This document shows, piece after piece, positions 7,700 through 13,123 of a stretch of DNA of 13,123 bases. The position numbers and the translations under genes were made by a program. Each line of letters starts with the position of its first letter. The stretch's first letter is position 1. A model generated the notes under the pieces. That model had not been told where the DNA came from and made no database searches. It was given only the letters and a program-made list of their open reading frames with translations. Source of the DNA: Dunaliella salina (Eukaryota > Chlorophyta > Chlorophyceae > Chlamydomonadales > Dunaliellaceae); contig MU069890.1 of NCBI GenBank assembly GCA_002284615.2, positions 232,894 to 246,016 on the forward strand. The letters run 5' to 3'.

Positions 7700-8370
7700 T
7701 TTTCAGATCAAAATGATATGGTTACAGGCACTTTTTCCTTGCTTCAGCTCAGCTGCCTCCAGGCAGGTACTTAATGTAACAATTCTTTCCCTTTTAAACC
7801 TGAACCTTATCAAGTCATCTTCAAAAAGCTTACGTCTGAATGTCACCATGTCCTAGGTACCTGTACCTCGACTTAGGTAGGCTTGTCTAGAGGAACATTG
7901 CGTGTTTTTGAGTGCACGCTCACTCTTTAAAAGTTAAGACTTTTCATAGGAATGCGCATGCACCTTACTGTGATTTGTGCAGCTCAGACCGTTGTAAACA
8001 AGATGATAAACATACTATTTTTCTATGCTCTTGCAACTTCATGTGCTGCCTCAGAAACTTTGAACATGTTTTCCTGGATATCTTGCAGACGGAGTAGTTT
8101 CAGGTGATGCAGCTTCTTTTCAATTTTCTGAAGCTCGTGCTGAGGAGTTTTACAGTCTCCTGCAAAACCAAGAGAATGGTATTTGCTGTTTTTTTTTGCG
8201 CATGGACTTTTTCCTTGACGTTGAGCAGCCAAACTATCTGGCCAAAGATAACCCTCATTGTGATCATTGCAACCATTTTACATTTTGCTATGCTCACAAT
8301 CACATCATCAGAAAAAGCAAATGTCTTTTTCAAGTGTCAACCAATGTTTGCCGCAGACCACACGAAAATT
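7700..8370 (+). pseudogene. LINE reverse transcriptase C-terminal fragment (copy E)
   Basis: The plus strand reads in one frame from 7849: CPRYLYLDLGRLV, TAG, RNIACF, TGA, VHAHSLKVKTF, then an intact CCHC knuckle CDLCSSDRCKQDDKHTIFLC (CxxC, ten residues, H, four, C) and CCLRNFEHVF, to TAG at 8095-8097. After a frameshift the tail continues as EFYSLLQNQENG, MDFFLD and EQPNYLAKDN, open to about 8370. The order matches copies A and B, and E is in the same orientation as B. The sequence from about 7700 to 7848 aligns only loosely with the start of B and includes a small insertion. This is the only copy here with an uninterrupted knuckle of correct spacing. Confidence 0.75.
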
Positions 8371-9132
8371 GAATGCTAGTGCAAATTCCACAATTACTAG
8401 ATGCCTGGTAGGCAATAGAAAGTAAATGAATACACTATATAATCACGGGTGAGCTATGAATAAAGACAGATAACATTGTTAAGGGATCAACATATCAGCA
8501 AATTTTTAGTTTATTCATAAAGCACATGCTAATCCAACAACTTCAAATGCCAGCAGCAAATCCGAGTGAAAAACAACATAAGCATAAGCATAAACACAGA
8601 GTGCATGATTGCTGCCATTATCATATATCTCAACATCTTCCACCATTTTGAAGATAGAGGTCACACAATAGCTTTCAAGCTGCTATGCAATGTGTAGATA
8701 GATTTTAGCTTAAAGGCTAAGGTACACCAAAAAAATTGAAAACAATAGAAAGGATCACCGGGACTGCCATTGTTCAGGCTCCACCCTTTGCAACGTTTCT
8801 TTTTTCAAAGCATCTCAGTGCACTGGCACATCAAAATAATCACTTGCACCAAATAAATCGAAGACAATTGCAACCTCGTCGAAATCGTCTTAGGGACACA
8901 ACATTTTCTTTCAAAGCAACTCAGGCATTCTACTGGAGAGGACCCCTTCCCCCCCCCCCTTGCTTGCAAGTCCTTCCAACATCACAGAACCATTGCCATA
9001 AGGTCCCAAATGAGGAACGTCCGTAGTAAAATCTGGGTAATTGCCACTGACTCCTGCATGTACGAGTACCAGCACGGCAGACTACATGTCGAAAAATAGA
9101 AGAATGCATCTATGACTGGTGTGCACCCAATG
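8371..9132. other. unassigned A/T-rich stretch with no recognisable gene
   Basis: A 96-codon plus-strand frame (8736-9026) shows no known domain and includes a proline run from a poly-C tract at about 8949-8959. A short direct repeat occurs inside it: CAACGTTTC through TTCAAAGCATCTCAG at 8791-8826, and CAACATTTTCTTTCAAAGCAACTCAG through CTACTGG at 8899-8936, quoted here only by end segments of the match. No RNA gene or mobile element is visible. Confidence 0.5.
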
Positions 9133-10296
9133 CTATCTGAAATGGATGTTGCATAATAAAATACTGTGAGCCCACCTCTGAATACGAGGAGTTACTCTTG
9201 TGAGGGCTTGAGCTGATCAGGTACATTTCGACACGTGGATTTTGCCTTGATGGAGCTCAGCCATCATCAAAGACTGGCACTCTCCTTCTTGGGCGAGTTC
9301 TTGAATGTTCAAATATGAACTTGAAGTTGACTTGAAGGTATCTATTTCACTATTTTCAGTATTGGAGCTCAACACGTGCCTGGAACTTGCACTTTTTGGT
9401 CACCTGGAGCAATTTGCATTTCTGAGAGGGACCTTGCAGGACCAGCCTTTGGCAGCGCATGTTTGGGAAACTCCTCATAATACTGCACGTGGTCAAGGAA
9501 CCTGCGAGGGCTCCTGTGACTTGTCCTGACGGCCACCTAAGTTTGTTGGCAGCATTCCTCCTTTTAGATTTTGCCTGGTGGGTGCATGTCTGAGGAGTCA
9601 ACTTTGCTTTACCAATTTTCCAAACTTTCCTTGCAAAATGCAAGTCCCACTGAGGCTAGATTTCATATTCAGAGAAAGCCATTTCCAATTGCCTTCATTC
9701 CTCTTGGCTGGCTTCCAAGCACTCCTCTCCCCCAACAGGCCCTTGGCAGCTTGCATCAAGTGGCCTTCTGTGTACTCAGGGCACAACTTGTTGTCCACAT
9801 GCAGGCTTGGGGATGTTGCTTGGAAAACCCGGGAATCAGGTCCCACGAAGCAGGCTCGCNGCCTTTGTGGGCGGCTTCCTCCAGGTCCCCTTTTCCACCA
9901 CGCAGGTGTGTGGTGGATTTTTGCTTTGGACCCCCCCCCCTTCCACATGATCATGCGCAGAACCATCAAACCTTGCCAAAAAGAATTTTGGTGATGACCT
10001 CAATCTCCACCAGGCCAATCCGGAATCGCAGAGGGATTCAATGAATTGAAATGCTCCTGGTACTCTTGCATAGCTGGAAAAGCTAGTATTTCTGCTGGTG
10101 ACCCTATGTTGAAGGGTGCTGCACAGTCATTGCTGATCAGCATGATTCCTTGAAGGCCATGAGAGGTTTGCAGATGCATGCAAACCACTTCAGCTTTCGC
10201 ATTGCAGAAACAGAGAAGCAAACTTGTGGGGCAACTCAAGGTGGCCATGCGTGACTGGAATGTCGGGGGGGGGAGGATGTCTTTAAGGGATGCAGG
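9133..10296 (-). pseudogene. long minus-strand frame interrupted only by TGA codons, product unknown
   Basis: Reading down from 10296, one frame runs 388 codons to a TAG at 9135-9133. Six in-frame TGA codons lie at 10002-10000, 9600-9598, 9495-9493, 9477-9475, 9402-9400 and 9219-9217, and there is no TAA or TAG before the end. The longest uninterrupted pieces are 82 codons (ATG at 10248) and 123 codons within 9969-9598. The predicted protein is rich in Ser, Lys, Arg, Gln and Pro, with no domain I recognise. A single ambiguous base at 9860 and poly-C tracts (about 9931-9940 and 10265-10273) could hide indels. Loss of CGA codons to TGA by methyl-cytosine deamination would explain the pattern in a dead element. 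C/T-rich plus-strand composition also lowers TAA and TAG frequency, and plus-strand frames are open here too, so coding origin is unproven. Confidence 0.35.
9860..9860. other. single ambiguous base (N)
   Basis: The only non-ACGT position in the window. It points to an unresolved consensus call at this point and falls within the TGA-interrupted minus-strand frame. Confidence 0.99.
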
Positions 10297-11089
10297 TTAC
10301 AAGGCATACTATTCAAGAAAGTCAACCTTTCAATGAGCTTGTACGCACTCGAGCATTCCTACATGATTTTGATTTGAAATTCTACTCTCTCTGTCTGTGA
10401 CGTGAAGATAATGCAAAGACTAAGCAATTTTTGAGGTGGGCCTGCCAGCCCTCCCTTCACCCCTTCTTCTTGCTGGTACCTCAATCTCCTTTTTCTGCAA
10501 GCTGTTGCCCTCACAATAATGATAAACCGGGGACCTGCCTCAGACCCCGGGTGGACTTCTTCAACTCCTTTGGGGGGTTGGGCAAACAGGTTTGCAAAGG
10601 TTGGCCAATGAAGGGTTTAAGCAATTCTTCAAAAATGAGACCAGCTTTGAACACGTGTCCCTTCACCAAACAGCAGTTTGCTCACACTCGACAGAGCTGG
10701 CCAACAAAAGGCAGGGTTACCCACCTGTGGGGTCTAGCATAATTATGATAAGGGATTTACTGGACTGTAGCCCAGACCTGTTAGATACACATTTTATGAA
10801 TAGAACACTCTTAACTCCCTCATGTGGATGATGACAATTATGGTGGAGAACTCATGGAAAATTCTGATCGCATGTGGCAACGAGCCTGCTTGATACATGC
10901 ACAGAAAGGACATGTACAATTCTAGTATGCTTTGGAAGGGAAAGAGGTACCGAGACACGTACCTGGCACTTAATTTGCCGTCATTCAAGCATGCCCGCAC
11001 GCAGCCATCCTCGCAGGAGGCATGCCCCGGCGAACTGCTTGAGCTCGTGCTGCGGCGCAGTGCTGAGCACTATTATTGAAGCGCTGTGC
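10297..11089. other. unassigned stretch with coding-like minus-strand pieces
   Basis: On the minus strand from about 10671 to 10540 an open stretch includes FKAGLIFEELLKPFIGQPL and NPPKELKKSTRGLRQVPG, then hits TGA codons. A parallel frame is open from about 10540 to 10425. They could be an upstream, frameshifted part of the TGA-interrupted frame at 9133-10296. No family is recognised. The plus strand holds a 103-codon frame over the same bases. Confidence 0.35.
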
Positions 11090-12080
11090 AGGAGTTCTGT
11101 TGTCCTTAATGGGCACGGTGGTTGGGCCATCTGAACCGTTGCTGCCGGCACATGCTTGATTACCCTGCACGAGCAAAGTGAGGCACGCACAAATTCTCCT
11201 TTGAACAACTGCAGTCCCATGCAGGAAGGCACAAACAGCAAATTTTTTGGAATTCAGCCCCTGGAACCCTCGGATCGAGAATCAATTAGCAAACGTATGG
11301 ATCCAATCGGAGGAGGTGTCGGTTGGTGGGTGTTTTGGGGGTGGGGGATGTGACTTTTTTGGGCCCCCCTCCAGAATTATTCTGGGCCAATTCAACAGGA
11401 TTCCTATCATTTGATCAGGTTGTGAGCTTGAGAGTTGTCTATGAGCAAATCCGGGCATGAAAGGGTTGGTCATGAATCAGAGTTATTGCCACATGGATGT
11501 AGGTTGAGGAGACAGATATACAGCAAACAAACCCAAAATCCCAAGACATAGTGACAATACACAATGTGTTATTGCAACATGAAGTCGGAATGGCAGTTCG
11601 AGGACTCGCACTGAGCACTCATGGGTGCCTGGCAGGACAGGCTTGCAGGTGTACAGGGAAATGAAAGAGGATCAGTTCGGGAAAATTGTGGTTGGGGGTC
11701 AGGTTTGGATTTGGGCTCTGGGAGGGGGGTTTCTGGATAGGTGTGGGTCAGGGAGGTCACACTCAAAAAGGAGCTTGGTGTCCCTTCGTTTTCTTTTGAG
11801 TGGGCCCCTATTGCATGTGTGTGGAAGGTTGCAGACCTGCTTCCGGTTCTTCAGCATTTTCTGACAGTCATCAACATGCGTATACCTTGGCCTGCTGGCG
11901 CCTGTTGTGCCCATTTTGAGGGTGATCCTTCGCAGTGGAAACGTTGTTTTTGCTTTCTCCGGTGGGTGGGCTCTTGTCATCGGTACAGGCTTGATTACCC
12001 TGCACAAGCACAACATGGACAGCTCCTCTAAAAAATTGACCTTGCATGTGTGGAAGGGATGCATGTGTTGTGCTCTCAAA
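11090..12080. repeat. diverged direct repeat pair (11090-11245 and 11930-12080)
   Basis: Both arms share GGTTGGGCC/GGGTGGGCTC-like sequence followed by GCTTGATTACCCTGCAC (11154-11170 and 11989-12005), with lower similarity beyond. On the minus strand both arms are open and encode related peptides, including SLCSCRVIKHVP (from 11241-10981) and MLCLCRVIKPVP (from 12079-11699), each followed by a PLR motif. This suggests two copies of one old element or duplicated sequence. The family is not recognised. Confidence 0.6.
11246..11929. other. spacer with G-rich tracts, no recognisable gene
   Basis: G-runs cluster near 11320-11370 and 11690-11755 on the plus strand, including GGGCTCTGGGAGGGGGG. Loops between runs are partly long, so quadruplex potential is modest. 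The 126-codon minus-strand frame covering 11699-12079 extends from the second repeat arm, and its C-terminal half has no recognisable motif. Confidence 0.4.
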
Positions 12081-12676
12081 TTAACGAATTGCTCAAAACT
12101 AGCCTTAAACGACGCACCTCAGCTCGCTGCTTGCCGTGCTCCTGACGCGGACAACCGGAGCGCTTCGGAGCAGGCCTGCACACAAAAAAGGAAAGTGGAA
12201 ACGTCAGCCAGGTCCTTCGCAGTAAATTTCCTCGCAGCTACGACGACAATGATGCAAGCGGACCTCTGGAAGCCTTGCGTAGACTTTCTTTTCTTTTCTT
12301 TTCTTTTCTTTTCTTCTCTCTGTTTCTCAACTTCAGGCTAAACACCCCAAGGTGAACAACAAATGCAAAATTGCACTTAACAGGCTGGCAGCTCTTGTTT
12401 GACACCTTGCCCCACAACAAGAACTGAACACATCCTCTATCCAAAAGATCATTGCCTACAAAAGCACTGAAGCAAACACCCCCCCAGTTTACCGTCGTAT
12501 CAACAACACAAGAGAGTTGTCCGTGCCAGAAAGCGTGCTTGCTGTGCATTATATTATCGTACCTCAGCCTTTTGATCAGCTCGTCAGCTCCAGCAGCAAC
12601 AAGGTCCACTGCGATGGTCTTGGCGAAGTTACCCAGCTCTCCGAGCGCCCATTCTCTCATGCTCTTGAACCAACCC
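12081..12676. other. unassigned stretch with a pyrimidine microsatellite
   Basis: A 140-codon minus-strand frame (12660-12238) is the longest here, but it runs through the (TTTCT)n tract, which on that strand gives a lysine/arginine/glutamate repeat, and shows no domain. The plus-strand frames are likewise unrecognised. Confidence 0.4.
12285..12316. repeat. (TTTCT)n pentanucleotide microsatellite
   Basis: About six units of a TTTCT pentamer, read on the plus strand, passing into a CTTCTCTC imperfect end. It inflates the neighbouring open frames on both strands. Confidence 0.92.
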
Positions 12677-12870
12677 TAAGTTGCACAATACGCCGTATCA
12701 GACCCCAAATACGGCGTATTCGTATCAAATACGTCGTATTCGTATTCCCGTATCCGTACCAATTTCACTAGATTTAGCAGGATTTTGCTGGAATTTTTGC
12801 CGTATCCGTACTCGTATTCGTATTCGTATCCGTATCCGTATTCCCGTATTGTGCAACTTAGAACCAACCC
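12667..12870. repeat. 10-bp target-site duplication of the MITE (12667-12676 and 12861-12870)
   Basis: GAACCAACCC is repeated perfectly and abuts both terminal inverted repeats. Perfect identity suggests the insertion is not ancient relative to the decayed LINE copies. Confidence 0.88.
12677..12860. mobile_element. MITE-like DNA transposon with 16-bp perfect TIRs and hexamer core
   Basis: The 184-bp element begins TAAGTTGCACAATACG (12677-12692) and ends with its exact reverse complement (12845-12860). The 10-bp direct repeat GAACCAACCC lies directly outside both ends (12667-12676 and 12861-12870). The interior is dominated by a CGTATT/CGTATC hexamer. The left part also holds two tandem 20-bp units (12707-12726 and 12727-12746), each with an AATACG-N-CGTATT palindrome. 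The right part (about 12800-12850) is nearly pure hexamer array, and a central non-repetitive AT-rich piece lies near 12760-12798. There is no transposase, so it is non-autonomous. A 9-11 bp duplication is usual for Mutator-like and Foldback-type elements, but the TIR is not one I recognise and the superfamily is open. Confidence 0.88.
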
Positions 12871-13123
12871 ATTTTACGTGCTTTGAACGTGAATTCAAAG
12901 AGCGGCGTGAGATTAAACGGCGTTCCTGGCTCGAAGAAAGCTGCTCTTCCTATGTAATGCGTGTTTTATTTTCGAGTGTGGACTCACAGATTCCTGCGGG
13001 CCTAGATCGTACCTTGACCAGAATTCCGGCCAGGATTTTCCGATGAGCCAGGATTTTTCGATGAGCAAACCCAGGAAAACTGGAAAATGGAAAAATGGGC
13101 TTGGGTTTGCTTTTTGCATCCTC
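12871..13123. other. right flank with an 18-bp tandem duplication
   Basis: No gene is recognised. CCAGGATTTTCCGATGAG (13030-13047) is followed directly by a copy with one change (13048-13065). Confidence 0.6.

Noticed and set aside
9571..10044. 157-codon plus-strand gene
   Set aside because: It overlaps a second plus-strand frame and the long minus-strand frame, includes a proline run from poly-C and an unresolved base, and has no recognisable domain. C/T-rich composition explains the openness.
10515..10590. Second SINE head (AAACCGGGGACCTGCC resembles the box B area of the SINE)
   Set aside because: No box A, no T-tail and no flanking duplication, so only a short chance or very old similarity is left.
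12238..12660. 140-codon minus-strand gene
   Set aside because: Its C-terminal part is created by the (TTTCT)n microsatellite, and the remainder shows no domain or homolog I can recognise.
12676..12867. Tyr/Glu/Gly repeat protein on the minus strand
   Set aside because: The repeat peptide is simply the CGTATT/CGTATC hexamer array of the MITE read in frame.

Overview
The window looks like nuclear DNA from a eukaryote with a large, repeat-filled genome. It has a dinucleotide microsatellite, pyrimidine and hexamer microsatellites, a tRNA-derived SINE with a T-tail, a MITE-like element with perfect terminal inverted repeats, and many decayed copies of one non-LTR (LINE-type) retrotransposon family. 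I see no intact gene, no operon structure, no rRNA and no functional tRNA. A short SINE (about 190 bp) ending in a T-run is a form known from plants. The LINE C-terminal domain, with its conserved PRYLxLDLPRH-like block followed by a CCHC knuckle and a C-terminal EQASSR-type tail, reminds me of repeats in seed-free streptophyte plants such as ferns. That assignment is an inference from memory, at roughly even odds.

Layout. Positions 1-70 are a (TG)n microsatellite. From 343 to about 760 (minus) lies a possible reverse transcriptase palm remnant. From about 1775 to 8370 the window is a pile-up of LINE reverse transcriptase C-terminal fragments in both orientations: copy A (minus, 1775-2328), a split copy F/G (minus, 2957-3137 plus 3689-3850) interrupted by copy B (plus, 3138-3688), copy C (minus, about 5085-6570, the longest) interrupted by a SINE (minus, 5163-5349), copy D (plus, about 6565-7035), a short partial copy (7154-7250), and copy E (plus, about 7700-8370). 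A three-unit palindromic minisatellite lies at 7441-7510.

From 9133 to 10296 the minus strand holds a 388-codon frame interrupted only by TGA codons, with no recognised product. A diverged direct repeat pair occupies 11090-11245 and 11930-12080. A (TTTCT)n tract lies near 12285-12316. A 184-bp MITE-like element with 16-bp perfect terminal inverted repeats and a 10-bp target-site duplication lies at 12677-12860.

Nothing here acts together as a pathway. The content is best read as layered transposable-element insertions: LINE copies first, then a LINE inside a LINE and a SINE inside a LINE, all decaying by point mutation and frameshift. The best leads for something undescribed are the MITE with its hexamer core, the nested-insertion chronology, and the TGA-only reading frame.
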